Source: Streptomonospora wellingtoniae (GTDB lineage: Bacteria > Actinomycetota > Actinomycetes > Streptosporangiales > Streptosporangiaceae). Taken from it: 64,000 bases of DNA. The position numbers and the translations under genes were made by a program. Shown piece by piece: positions 8,936 through 18,018 of this stretch; position 1 is the stretch's first letter; every line of letters begins with the position of its first letter. The DNA is taken from positions 30,634-94,633 of the forward strand of contig NZ_JAVREK010000028.1 in assembly GCF_031845375.1 (NCBI RefSeq), in the 5' to 3' direction. The notes under the pieces are model-generated. The model worked only from the letters and a program-made list of their open reading frames with translations, ran no database searches and had not been told where the DNA came from.

Positions 8936-11878
8936 ATGCCACGTGAAGTCAGCGAAATCATGAACATCTTCGCCGACAAGGGCGCCAAAGTCGGAACGAA
9001 GCACCACGACCTGATGCCCGACAAGGGCAGCCTCCTCGATCCGCACTGGCTGATCGATGGGAAATACTATCCGCCCAGCAACGTCGAAATCGGAAAAGAC
9101 CCTAAAGACGACTTCGACATCTGGTGGCAGTACAACAAGTGGGACGATCCCGTATGGACCGGCTACACCTGGTCATACGGCCCCGACTCCGGAACCCATA
9201 CTGCCGGCTACAAGTGGAACGAAAAAGTTTGGGACGATCTCGAACCGAAGTTCCGCGACGGCCTCAAGCGCCTGACGGACGTTGCACTCGACCGGGGCAC
9301 CTGGTCTACCAGCTACGAGAAGGGCACCCTGACGACGATCGCCAGGGAAGTGAACAACCTGGAGATGGACCTCCGGGACTTCGTAACCGGGCCCGACGGG
9401 AAAGGGGGAATATGGCACCAGTTCGAGAAGATCAACCTTTCCGAGGAGGGCGGATTCAAGGGCACCGCAGCCGGTGCCTTTGGAAACAGGATCTTCGAGC
9501 TGGCCAAGCGGCTCGAAGACATGTATGAAAAACTCAACAAAATCGACGCCCCATTGAGTAAGATTCCCGACCAGCTCAAGAAGGACCTGTCGAATTTTGA
9601 AGAGAAGGTGAACGACTGGTACTACGACCCGAACACAAAAGCGTACAACATTCTATACGACTGGTACTACACAGTCTCCGCGGGCAGCGAGACATGGAAC
9701 GAGTCGCGCGGCCAATTCCAAGCCGTCATCAGACCGGACGGCGGCACCGGAATCATTTCCGACCAGGACGAACAAGATGACAGCAAGGGCTCCGGCCCCA
9801 CGACGATGGCGATCAAACACGAGCTGAACCGGCGATGGGAGGAGAAGTTCTCGGATGTATACGACTTCGCAAACGCCCTCCTGGCAAGCATGGACGACGT
9901 ATACACAAAAGCTTACGAGGATCTGCGGACCTTCGAGGCGCCCGTAGGGAAGCAGCTTCCTCCCTATCAGACCTCAGGAGGAGCCGGCGGGGGCGGCGGC
10001 GGAGGCGGCGGACTCGACATCCCCGACGACCTCTTCGAGGATGTGTTCCCGGACGACATGTTCGACGACGTCTTTCCGGACGACATGTTCGACGACGTCT
10101 TCCCCGACGGAATGTTCGACGACATGTTCCCGGACGGAATGTTCGACGACATGTTCCCGGACGGAATGTTCGACGACATGTTCCCGGACGGAATGTTCGA
10201 CTTCGACGACATCTTCCCGGAGGACATGTTCGACGGCCTCAACGGCCCCGGCGGCGGCGGAATGGACGGCCCCGGCGGCAACTACGGCGACATCTATTCC
10301 GGCCCCGGCGGCGGCGGAATGGACGGCCCCGGCGGCAACTACGGCGACAGCACACCGCCTCCCATACCCGAAGGCTACTCCGGCCCTGGTGGCGGCGGAG
10401 TCAACGGGCCCGGCGGCAACTACGGCAACTACGGGAATTACGGCGACAGCACACCGCCTCCGATGCCCGAAGGCTACTCCGGTCCCGGCAGCGGCGGGCT
10501 GAACGATCCCGGCGTGGACAACCCCGGCGGCAACTACGGCAACGGAGGCCAGGAAAGCTTCATCCCGCCGCCGCCGACCGGCTACTCCGGCCCCGGAGGA
10601 GGCGGGATCAACGGTTCGGGGCCAGGCTCCAGCCGCAACCGCCGTGTGCTGGAGACCGACCCCGAGACCGGGCTGCCGATCAATCCCGACACCGGCGAGC
10701 CGTTCCCCGTCGACCCCGAAACCGGCCAGCCCTACAACCCCGAAACCGGGCTACCGGTCCTCACCGACCCCGACACCGGCGAAGTCATGCCGATCGACCC
10801 CGTCACCGGTGAGGCCTACCATCCGGACACCGGGTTGCCGATCAGCATGGACCCGGAAACAGGCGGGTTCCAGTCCCTCAACCCGCTGACCGGGGATCCT
10901 ATCGGCTCCGAAGGGGGCCTGCCCGATCTGGAAACGGATCCGGAGACCGGGCTGCCGATCAATCCCGACACCGGCGAGCCGTTCCCCGTCGACCCCGAAA
11001 CCGGGCTGCCCTACGCCCCCGACACCGGGCTGCCCGTCTTCACCGACGGCGAGGGCGGCATCAAGCCGATCGACCCGGAGACCGGCTATCCCGAGGGGTA
11101 CGACCCGGAGACCGACTCACCGGAAACCGATGTACCGGAGACCGAGCAGTCGAGGATCCCGCCGCCAAACTACTCCGACTACCCGGACTTCCCCGACTAC
11201 TCCGAGGGCACGGGCGGCATCGACCCGCCCCCTACCTACAGCTCGCCTGAGTTCCCCGATTACTCGAACGGTTCCAACCAAGGCCAGGGACCGCAGACCT
11301 CCGACAGATCCTCGCTGTTCTCCGGTCCCCCGCCGGATTCCGCCTCCGGCCCGGGCACGACCGACGGCAGCCGGGTCAGCGGTCCCGGGAACGGCGGGAT
11401 GCGCACCCCCGGGGCCGAGCAGGGCGCGTCCGGCACCGGCGGAGGGACCGGAGCCGGCGGCAGCGGGGGCAACGGAGGCGGCGGGCCCGCCGGCAGCCAG
11501 ATGCAGGGCCAGTCGGGCGGCATGGGCAACGGCATGATGCCGCCCATGATGCCTCCCGGCGGCATGGGCGGAATGGGCGGCGGCCAGCAGAACGACCAGC
11601 GGCAGCGTTCCACGTGGCTGTCGGAGGACGAACGCGTCTGGGGAACGGCGGCCAACCGCAGCAGCCCGGTGCTGGGCCGACCTGCACCGGGCGCCGACAA
11701 CAAGAGGAGCAGTCAGCGCAATGAGTTCACGGATGCCGGAGGAGAGCGCACAAGAACTGGAACGTCTGCAGAAGACGCTCCGCGAGGTGGAGGACGCAAA
11801 CGAAAGCCTGGGGTCGGCAACCGAGGAGGCCGTCGCCAAGAACAGACTCGTGGCGGCGACGGTGAACGGGATGGGTGA
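8936..11878 (+). CDS. Giant ESX-associated protein with helical N-domain and three repeat blocks
   Basis: This 980-residue protein has an N-terminal ~340 residues that look folded and rich in aromatic and charged residues, with helical stretches like the N-domains of large WXG/PPE-like T7SS substrates. It is followed by a Gly run, a nine-residue FPD(D/G)MFDD(V/M) repeat (about 363-433), Gly-Pro-Asn blocks, and Asp-Pro-x-Thr-Gly repeats (about 573-732). The TWLSEDERVWG motif near residue 892 resembles a C-terminal motif I know from other actinobacterial ESX-locus proteins. The last ~50 residues are Arg/Gly-rich and overlap the next gene by 158 nt. A GGGGGAGG site precedes the ATG. Function unknown; a secreted or surface-exposed substrate is the best guess. 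Confidence 0.8.
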   Translation: MPREVSEIMNIFADKGAKVGTKHHDLMPDKGSLLDPHWLIDGKYYPPSNVEIGKDPKDDFDIWWQYNKWDDPVWTGYTWSYGPDSGTHTAGYKWNEKVWDDLEPKFRDGLKRLTDVALDRGTWSTSYEKGTLTTIAREVNNLEMDLRDFVTGPDGKGGIWHQFEKINLSEEGGFKGTAAGAFGNRIFELAKRLEDMYEKLNKIDAPLSKIPDQLKKDLSNFEEKVNDWYYDPNTKAYNILYDWYYTVSAGSETWNESRGQFQAVIRPDGGTGIISDQDEQDDSKGSGPTTMAIKHELNRRWEEKFSDVYDFANALLASMDDVYTKAYEDLRTFEAPVGKQLPPYQTSGGAGGGGGGGGGLDIPDDLFEDVFPDDMFDDVFPDDMFDDVFPDGMFDDMFPDGMFDDMFPDGMFDDMFPDGMFDFDDIFPEDMFDGLNGPGGGGMDGPGGNYGDIYSGPGGGGMDGPGGNYGDSTPPPIPEGYSGPGGGGVNGPGGNYGNYGNYGDSTPPPMPEGYSGPGSGGLNDPGVDNPGGNYGNGGQESFIPPPPTGYSGPGGGGINGSGPGSSRNRRVLETDPETGLPINPDTGEPFPVDPETGQPYNPETGLPVLTDPDTGEVMPIDPVTGEAYHPDTGLPISMDPETGGFQSLNPLTGDPIGSEGGLPDLETDPETGLPINPDTGEPFPVDPETGLPYAPDTGLPVFTDGEGGIKPIDPETGYPEGYDPETDSPETDVPETEQSRIPPPNYSDYPDFPDYSEGTGGIDPPPTYSSPEFPDYSNGSNQGQGPQTSDRSSLFSGPPPDSASGPGTTDGSRVSGPGNGGMRTPGAEQGASGTGGGTGAGGSGGNGGGGPAGSQMQGQSGGMGNGMMPPMMPPGGMGGMGGGQQNDQRQRSTWLSEDERVWGTAANRSSPVLGRPAPGADNKRSSQRNEFTDAGGERTRTGTSAEDAPRGGGRKRKPGVGNRGGRRQEQTRGGDGERDG
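10022..10234 (+). repeat. Tandem coding repeat, FPDGMFDDM units
   Basis: About seven imperfect 27-bp units lie within the 980-residue protein. Each encodes a nine-residue unit of the type MFPDGMFDD. The central copies (10110-10200) are nearly identical at DNA level, which points to recent expansion by slippage or unequal exchange. Confidence 0.9.
10664..11004 (+). repeat. 62-bp exact direct repeat inside the DPxTG region
   Basis: Positions 10664-10725 and 10943-11004 are identical over 62 bp. They encode the same ETGLPINPDTGEPF-type segment and lie 279 bp apart (start to start). The exact identity indicates recent duplication within the DPxTG block. Recombination between the copies would delete 93 codons in frame. 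Confidence 0.9.
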
Positions 11879-12119
11879 GCTCATCGACCTGAAGTTCCAC
11901 ACCCAGGCCTACCGGGACATGGCTCCCGCGGAGCTGTCCGAGGTCATCCTCGACACCGTCAAGCGGGCCCGAGCCAGGATGGGCGAGCGCGTGAGCGAGA
12001 TCTACAAGCCGCTCGCGCCCGACGGGGTCGACATGCAGGCGGTCATGGAAGGCAGGTTCGATCCCGCGGAGATGTTCCGCCGACTCGGCTCCGACCTGCA
12101 CCACCCGCCGTTCTCGTAA
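11721..12119 (+). CDS. YbaB/EbfC-like nucleoid-associated family protein of the ESX locus
   Basis: The protein has 132 residues with a coiled N-terminal helix (SAQELERLQKTLREVED), a short strand pair around NRLVAATVNGMGELIDLKF, and a C-terminal helix (LSEVILDTVKRARARMGE). This is the layout of the YbaB/EbfC family, whose members bind DNA. YbaB-like genes are familiar neighbours of ESX genes in actinobacteria, where their role is unclear. The ATG at 11721 is kept because the first helix is part of the fold and GAGGAG lies just upstream. This puts the gene 158 nt inside the end of the preceding giant gene, in another frame. Confidence 0.85.
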   Translation: MSSRMPEESAQELERLQKTLREVEDANESLGSATEEAVAKNRLVAATVNGMGELIDLKFHTQAYRDMAPAELSEVILDTVKRARARMGERVSEIYKPLAPDGVDMQAVMEGRFDPAEMFRRLGSDLHHPPFS

Positions 12120-12199
12120 CCGCCCGCGGGATCGGGGGCCGAACGGTCGCCCGGCCTTCTTCCCGATATCAGCGCCGCAGAGCAGAAAGGCAGGAAGCC

Positions 12200-12607
12200 G
12201 TGAACGCTCCGAACCCGTACTCGTCCGACTCCACCGACTCCAGCGACCTGTTCTCCGCCATCCCCGAGGAGGTGGCGCGCAAGGGCAACGAGCTCTACTG
12301 GCCGGCCGATGCCATCGACGAACTCATCACGCGCTACGAGACCTTCCGGGGCCAGCTCGATCCTCTCTGGGGCACGGACGAGTTCTCCCAGAAGATGGAG
12401 AAGAACGTGACGCCGATGGAGGGCGACATGATGTATTACCTCCGGACCCTCAGCGAGGGTGTGCGCACGTGTGCCGACTACACCCTGGAGACGGCCCGCA
12501 GTTTCCAGGTCGTCGACGAGTCCGCCAACGAGACCGGCAAGGATCTCAAGTCGAGCATCGGCGACCGGACCGGCGGCGGCGGAGGCGGCACAGGAGGCCG
12601 CCGGTGA
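12200..12607 (+). CDS. Small WXG100-like ESX-locus protein
   Basis: This 135-residue protein has a GTG start preceded by GAAAGGCAGGAAG. After a Ser/Asp-rich N-terminus come two predicted helices separated by L56-W57-G58-T59. This resembles the WXG turn, so it is probably a longer WXG100 relative. The tail is a Gly run ending in Arg-Arg. It lies 80 bp after the YbaB-like gene and 151 bp before the membrane protein with the golvesin-like domain. No YxxxD/E motif was found at its C-terminus. It may pair with one of the larger proteins of the locus, which is inference only. Confidence 0.8.
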   Translation: MNAPNPYSSDSTDSSDLFSAIPEEVARKGNELYWPADAIDELITRYETFRGQLDPLWGTDEFSQKMEKNVTPMEGDMMYYLRTLSEGVRTCADYTLETARSFQVVDESANETGKDLKSSIGDRTGGGGGGTGGRR

Positions 12608-12758
12608 CACCGCCGCTCCCCAGGCGCCCCGTGCAGCCCCCGCTGCTGTTCCGGGCGTCCTGCTGCTCGGCAACCGATCCGCCGACCTCCGGGTACGCCC
12701 TCGGCGCCGCCGGTGGTCCTGACCTGTCCGCGTGCGGAGGCCTGCTGGGAGGCCCACG

Positions 12759-14405
12759 ATGATCGAACCGTCCGGCGCCCCTCTGAGCAGGGCGAACGCG
12801 ATCGGGCTCGGCCCACCGGGGCTGCTGCGCTGGCCCGCCCGGATACCGCTGAACCGGGCGCCCGCCGGACCGCGTCCGGAGCCGGACGCGGCCGCCGGCG
12901 ATCCGATCGAGCTGCCCGACATGGTTCCGCAGCGGAGGCGGGCGGCCCAGCGGCGCACGTTCGGCTCCCTGACGGGGGCCGCCCTGCCCCCGGACTCCGA
13001 CGACGCGACCGCCGCCGAGACCGGCGGGGTCGCCGCCTCCGGCGAGCCGGTTGCCGCCGAATCCGCTGCGGGACGGCGCGGCATCTCCGTGCCCGACGCC
13101 GACCAGGCGCCCTACGCCGCTTCCCGGCCCGAGGCGCGGCCGCTGGGGCGGCCGGGCCCGCCCGCCTTGGCCGGGGCCGCCATCGCCGGACTGCTGCTGG
13201 TCGCGGCACCTTTGGCGATGTCGGCGATGCAACGGCCCGAAACGTTGGCGACCGTTCCGATCTCCGCGGGCGAGGGCCTGCAGGCCGACGGGCCCGGTCC
13301 CGCGAGTTCGGCGATGCGGCAGGACTCCACAGGTCCGGGAGACGGCGAAGCAGCCGGGCCGGGTGGGGACGCGGCAGCACAACCGGACCCCGGCTATGTT
13401 CCCGAAGCCATCCCGCAGGAAGGCACGGGCACCACGGGCGACGGCGCGCAGAACCCGGGGCAGGGCGAGGGCTCCGACGGAGCGCAAGGCGGCGACGCCG
13501 CCGCAGCCGGTTCCGGGGAGGGCCTCGCCGAGGGCCGCGGGACGCAGAGCACGCCCGATGCGGACTCCGGCGGCGACGACGGCCAGGAACGCCCGGACGG
13601 CCAAGGCGCGGACGGCGAAGGCGCGGACGGCGGTTCCGCGTCCCAGGGCGGCGAGAACGCGGCGACCACCGAAGGCGGCGACGCGGACGGCGGCCGGGAC
13701 GGCGGCGAAACCTCGGGCGACTCGCCCGCCGGCGGTTCCGGGGACGACCCTGCGGCGCCGATGGTCGCCGGTTCGTCGCCCAGTGGCGATCCCTCCCCCG
13801 ATGAGCAGAGCGGAGGGGAGGATGCGGCGGGCCGCGAATCCGGCCCCTCCCCGTCGGCCGCGCCCTCTGCCTCACCTTCGGCCTCCTCCTCCGGCCCCGC
13901 CTTCACCGCCCTCGCGGGTCCGGGCTGCCCCGGTAGCCCGAACGCCTCCTACAAAACCGGAGGGCGGGACGGGAATCCGGCCGGGTGGGCGACCCGGGAC
14001 GGCGGCTACGGACTCGACGGCTGCGACGGCGCCTACGACGCGATACCGGTCTCGGGCACCAGGGAGTACGGTGACGGTCGCTACGCCGCCTGGTCGTTCA
14101 CGCCGGGCTACGCCGACGCCGAGTGCGACATCTTCGTCTACGTACCGGAGGACGACAGCCCTCAGTGGGTCGCCGGCCAGGAGGCGATGTACCAGGTCTT
14201 CCCCGGGCCCGACGCCGCAGGCAGCGCCGCCGCGGTCTTCGGGGTGCAGCAGTCCCGGTCCAAGGGCGGCTGGGTCAAGGTCACGGGGTTCGTCTCAGCC
14301 GAGAAGCGCTTCACCGTGCAGCTCACCAACATCGGCGAGGACACGGTGGCCGGCCCCGCCACATCGCACGTGGCGGCGTCGGCGGTCCGGACGAGCTGCA
14401 GCTGA
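12759..14405 (+). CDS. Single-pass membrane protein with golvesin-like extracellular domain
   Basis: The protein has 548 residues. A cytosolic ~130-residue N-terminus is followed by one TM helix at about 133-155 (AGAAIAGLLLVAAPLAM). Next comes ~230 residues of Gly/Asp/Glu/Ser low complexity, then a folded C-terminal domain from about 388. That domain contains YAAWSFTPGYADAECDIFVYVP and GGWVKVTGFVSAEKRFTVQL in my reading, with paired cysteines. It resembles golvesin/Xly carbohydrate-binding-like domains. ATG 12759 is preferred over GTG 12732 because GGGAGG lies about 7 nt upstream of it. As part of the ESX operon it may present a wall-binding domain outside the membrane. Confidence 0.82.
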   Translation: MIEPSGAPLSRANAIGLGPPGLLRWPARIPLNRAPAGPRPEPDAAAGDPIELPDMVPQRRRAAQRRTFGSLTGAALPPDSDDATAAETGGVAASGEPVAAESAAGRRGISVPDADQAPYAASRPEARPLGRPGPPALAGAAIAGLLLVAAPLAMSAMQRPETLATVPISAGEGLQADGPGPASSAMRQDSTGPGDGEAAGPGGDAAAQPDPGYVPEAIPQEGTGTTGDGAQNPGQGEGSDGAQGGDAAAAGSGEGLAEGRGTQSTPDADSGGDDGQERPDGQGADGEGADGGSASQGGENAATTEGGDADGGRDGGETSGDSPAGGSGDDPAAPMVAGSSPSGDPSPDEQSGGEDAAGRESGPSPSAAPSASPSASSSGPAFTALAGPGCPGSPNASYKTGGRDGNPAGWATRDGGYGLDGCDGAYDAIPVSGTREYGDGRYAAWSFTPGYADAECDIFVYVPEDDSPQWVAGQEAMYQVFPGPDAAGSAAAVFGVQQSRSKGGWVKVTGFVSAEKRFTVQLTNIGEDTVAGPATSHVAASAVRTSCS

Positions 14406-14496
14406 CTCCACCCGCATCCGAGGGCGGGGCCGCACCCCCGCCCGCGCACTGAACGGGGCCGTGCGCAGCGGCCCGCGAGCACGAGGAGAAGGAAAC

Positions 14497-17400
14497 GTGG
14501 CCAGGCAGCTCCTAACCGTCGACGCGAGTTCGGCGGAGGCCTATCCGACGATCGGCGCCGCGGTGGGCGACGCCGACAGCGGCGCCCTGATCAGCATCGC
14601 CCCCGGGCGCTACGAAGAGAGTCTCGTGCTGCGCAAGGTCGTCTCGCTCATGGCGCGCGAGGGCCGGGGCACAGTGGAGCTGTTCAGCGAATCCCGCAGC
14701 GTCGTCGCCTCAGCGGCCGAGGCGGTGAAGCTGTCCGGGCTGCGCCTCAACGGCCATTCGGGTGACCATCCCGCTGTCGACATCGCGGCGGGGCAGATGG
14801 AAATGGCCGAGTGCGAGGTGGGCGCCGGGGCCTGGGCGGCGGTCTCGGTACGCGGATCGGGCGCGCTGGCGATGCGGGAGAGCCGCGTGACCTGCTCTGG
14901 CGGCGCCGGAGTGGTGATCACCGCGTCCGAGCCGAGCGCCGTCGAGGACTGCGTGATCGAGGAGGTGAGCACCAGCGCACTGGTCATCGGCGAGCGCGGA
15001 CGCCCCTCCGTGAAGTCCTGCGTCCTGCGCGACGCCGGGGGCAACGGACTGTTCGCCAGCGGCCAGGCCGCCGGGACCGTCGAGGGCTGCGACATCTCCC
15101 GTACCGCCAAGCCCGCCATCGCGCTGGAGGAGGACGCCTCGACCAGCGTGCGTGGCACCCGCGTGCACGACGTGACGGGTGACGGCCTGATGATCTCCAG
15201 CCGCGCCCGGCCGGTGGTGGAGGACTCCGTCATCGAGGACACCGGCGATCGCGGGGTGGGCGTGCACAGCGGCGCCGATCCCCAGCTCTCCCGGGTGGAG
15301 GTGAAGCGCGCGGGCGGTGTGGGCATTCACCTGTGGGGCAAGGCGCGCGGGCTGTTCGCCGACTGCGACGTCGTCGAGGCCCAGGGCGACGGCGTGCGCG
15401 CCGAGGACCGGGCCGCGACGTCGTTCATCGGGCTGACGGTGCGCGGCGGAACCGGCATCAGCCTGAGCGGTGGCAGCACGGTCGAGTTCGACCGGGGCAT
15501 CGTCACCGGCACGTCGGGGCCCGGCGTGGTGGTCGAGGAGTGCGCACCGTTCCTGCGCGGGGTGGCCATCACCGATACTCGCGGGCAGGGGGTGCTGTTC
15601 CGCAAGGACGGCCACGGCCGCTTGGAGGACGCCACGCTCGACCGGACCGGAAAGGCCGCCGTCGCCGTCAGCGAGGGTTCGCGGCCGCTGCTGAGCGGCG
15701 TGCAGATCAGCGAAAGCGGCGACGCCGGGGTGAGCGTCGGCGCGACCGCCAAGGCGGATCTGCGCGACTGCGACATCTCCGGTTGCGCGGGCGAGGGCAT
15801 CGCCGTGCACAACCGCGGCGAGGTGTCGGCGCTGCGCTCCCGGGTCTACAACGGGCGCCGCAACGGCGTGCTGGTCGCCGCGGGAGCGAGCGCCCTGCTG
15901 CGCCGCTGCGAGGTTTTCGGCAACAGCAGCGACGGAGTGCTCGTGCACTCCACCGAGGACGTGGTCCTGGAGGACTGCTCGGTGCGCGAGAACGCGCGGT
16001 CAGGGCTGCGGCAGACCGTGCAGACCAACCGGGTGCGCGCCGAGGACCTGCTCAGCCACGGCAACGGCGCTCCCGACGCCTACGGCGCGGACGCGGACAC
16101 GTCGATGCCCGTCCCCCCTGCCGCGTCGGCCGGCGACACTGGCGGGCTCGGGGCGGACACCGGCGACGGCGAGGAGCCGGTCAGCGGACCGCTGGCCGAG
16201 CTGGAGGAACTGGTCGGGCTGGCCGGCGTCAAGCACGAGGTCAAGACGCTGATCAAGCGCACCCAGATGAATCGGCGCCGCGCCGAGATGGGGCTGCCGA
16301 CGCCGACCATGAGCCGACATCTGGTGTTCGGCGGTCCGCCCGGTACCGGCAAGACGACGGTGGCGCGGCTGTACGGCCAGATCCTGGCCGAGCTGGACGT
16401 GCTGCGCTACGGCCACGTGGTGGAGGTCGCTCGGGCCGATCTGGTGTCGCAGTACGTCGGCGGGACCGCGATCAAGACCACCGAGGTGTTCGAGCGCGCC
16501 AAGGGCGGCGTGCTGTTCGTCGACGAGGCCTACACGCTCTCCGAGGGCAGTGAGGGCGGCAGCGGTCCGGACTTCGGCCGCGAGGCCGTGGACACCCTGG
16601 TCAAGCTGATGGAGGACCACCGCGACGATGCGGTCGTCATCGTCGCGGGCTACACCGACAACATGCAGCGGTTCCTCTCGGCCAACCCCGGCCTCGCGTC
16701 GCGGTTCAGCAAGACCGTCGAGTTCCCCAACTACGCGGTGGACGAGCTGGTACAGATCACGCGGAACATGTGCGACGCCAACCACTACGTGATGGACGAA
16801 AGCACGGAGAAGGCGCTGGCCGAGTACTTCGAGCAGGTGCCCAAGGGCCCCGCGTTCGGCAACGGCCGCGACGCGCGCAAGCTCTTCGAGCAGATGATCG
16901 ACCGGCAGGCCTTCCGGTTGGGTGGGGAGCCGCCGGACAACCCCGCCGAGCTGAACCGGCTGATGCCCGACGACCTGGGCCCGGAGGTGCTGGAAAGCGC
17001 CTCGGCGGGCGCCTCCGCCGACGACCTGGAGAGCCTGCGGGCCGAATTGGACGGAATGATCGGGCTCTCGGAGGTCAAGGACACGGTCAACGACCTGGCC
17101 AACCTGGTGGTGATGGCCCAGCGGCGGGCCGCGATGGGGTTGCCGGTGGCGCCGATGAGCCACCACCTGGTCTTCGCCGGGCCGCCCGGCACGGGCAAGA
17201 CGACCATCGCGCGGCTGTACGGGCGGCTGCTGCACACGCTCGGCGTGCTGCCCGGCGGGCACGTCGTCGAGACCGCCCGCTCCGACCTGGTCGGACGCTA
17301 CATCGGGCACACGGCGCAAATGACGCAGGAGGTGTTCGAGCGGGCCCGCGGCGGCGTGCTCTTCATCGACGAGGCCTACACGCTGGCGCCCAGGGGGTCG

Positions 17401-17826
17401 GGCCACGACTTCGGCCAGGAGGCCATCGACACGCTGGTCAAGCTCATGGAGGACCACCGCGACGAGGTGGTGGTCATCGTGGCGGGCTACACCCGGGAGA
17501 TGCAGCGATTCCTCGACTCCAACCCCGGGCTCGCGTCGCGGTTCAACCACCGGGTGGAATTCGCCTCCTACAGCGACGACGAGCTGGTGACCATCGTCGA
17601 GCACATCGCGCAAGGGTCGGGCTATGTGTGCCCCGAACCGACGCTGGGGGCGCTGCGCGAGCACTTCTCCCAGGTGCCGCGCGACGCCTCGTTCGGCAAC
17701 GGACGCTACGCGCGCCAGGTCCTGGAGCGCATGGTCACCCGCCAGGCGGGCCGCCTGGTGCACGCTGAGAATGCCGGCCGCGAGGACTTCAACACCCTGC
17801 TTCCCGAGGACATCCCGGCAGCCTGA
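14497..17826 (+). CDS. Right-handed beta-helix protein fused to two EccA/CbxX-type AAA+ ATPase domains
   Basis: This 1109-residue protein uses GTG 14497 after GAGGAGAAGGA. Residues ~20-520 are short repeating units (VEGCDISR, LRDCDISG, EDCSVREN) typical of a right-handed parallel beta-helix of the pectate-lyase fold. A Gly/Asp linker lies at about 528-565. Two tandem CbxX/CfqX AAA+ domains follow. Walker A is GGPPGTGKT at 612-620 and AGPPGTGKT at 894-902. Walker B is LFVDEA (D676-E677) and LFIDEA (D958-E959). Mycobacterial EccA has TPRs and one such ATPase domain, so this is an EccA-like ATPase with a different sensor domain and a doubled motor. It is the last gene of the ESX operon and is probably cytosolic. 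Confidence 0.92.
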   Translation: MARQLLTVDASSAEAYPTIGAAVGDADSGALISIAPGRYEESLVLRKVVSLMAREGRGTVELFSESRSVVASAAEAVKLSGLRLNGHSGDHPAVDIAAGQMEMAECEVGAGAWAAVSVRGSGALAMRESRVTCSGGAGVVITASEPSAVEDCVIEEVSTSALVIGERGRPSVKSCVLRDAGGNGLFASGQAAGTVEGCDISRTAKPAIALEEDASTSVRGTRVHDVTGDGLMISSRARPVVEDSVIEDTGDRGVGVHSGADPQLSRVEVKRAGGVGIHLWGKARGLFADCDVVEAQGDGVRAEDRAATSFIGLTVRGGTGISLSGGSTVEFDRGIVTGTSGPGVVVEECAPFLRGVAITDTRGQGVLFRKDGHGRLEDATLDRTGKAAVAVSEGSRPLLSGVQISESGDAGVSVGATAKADLRDCDISGCAGEGIAVHNRGEVSALRSRVYNGRRNGVLVAAGASALLRRCEVFGNSSDGVLVHSTEDVVLEDCSVRENARSGLRQTVQTNRVRAEDLLSHGNGAPDAYGADADTSMPVPPAASAGDTGGLGADTGDGEEPVSGPLAELEELVGLAGVKHEVKTLIKRTQMNRRRAEMGLPTPTMSRHLVFGGPPGTGKTTVARLYGQILAELDVLRYGHVVEVARADLVSQYVGGTAIKTTEVFERAKGGVLFVDEAYTLSEGSEGGSGPDFGREAVDTLVKLMEDHRDDAVVIVAGYTDNMQRFLSANPGLASRFSKTVEFPNYAVDELVQITRNMCDANHYVMDESTEKALAEYFEQVPKGPAFGNGRDARKLFEQMIDRQAFRLGGEPPDNPAELNRLMPDDLGPEVLESASAGASADDLESLRAELDGMIGLSEVKDTVNDLANLVVMAQRRAAMGLPVAPMSHHLVFAGPPGTGKTTIARLYGRLLHTLGVLPGGHVVETARSDLVGRYIGHTAQMTQEVFERARGGVLFIDEAYTLAPRGSGHDFGQEAIDTLVKLMEDHRDEVVVIVAGYTREMQRFLDSNPGLASRFNHRVEFASYSDDELVTIVEHIAQGSGYVCPEPTLGALREHFSQVPRDASFGNGRYARQVLERMVTRQAGRLVHAENAGREDFNTLLPEDIPAA

Positions 17827-17843
17827 GGGGGGCATCGCGCACG

Positions 17844-17885
17844 GCCGAAGCCGCGGCGGCCACGGGGGGCCGCCGCGGCTTCGGC
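17844..17885 (+). terminator. Strong hairpin terminator after the ESX operon
   Basis: A perfect 18-bp inverted repeat (17844-17861 and 17868-17885) with a 6-nt loop begins 17 nt after the stop of the beta-helix/AAA+ gene. There is no U-tract, which is common for high-GC actinobacterial hairpin terminators. Confidence 0.85.
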
Positions 17886-17990
17886 TGCACCTGGTCGGGG
17901 ACTGCGGGGCAGCCGATCCACCGAATGCGGTGTGACCGCTTCCGGACGGCGCCGCAGCCCGCGGACGACTGCTCATTTGAGCGAAATCGG

Positions 17991-18018
17991 TTGACTGGCG
18001 CGTTCAAACGGACATAAT
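17991..18018 (+). promoter_or_regulatory. Candidate sigma-70 promoter for the PfkB kinase gene
   Basis: TTGACT at 17991-17996 and CATAAT at 18013-18018 are spaced by 16 nt in an AT-richer patch about 230 nt upstream of the kinase start. The rest of the 421-bp gap (17827-18247) holds only the terminator hairpin and no gene. The long leader, if the promoter is right, shows no riboswitch I recognise. Confidence 0.5.

Noticed and set aside
10651..11130. DPETG repeats as sortase-type LPxTG signals
   Set aside because: They are internal, repeated, and not followed by a membrane segment and basic tail.
13051..14496. Upstream extension of the beta-helix/AAA+ frame
   Set aside because: It overlaps the golvesin-like gene and is Arg/Pro-rich; GTG 14497 has the ribosome-binding site.
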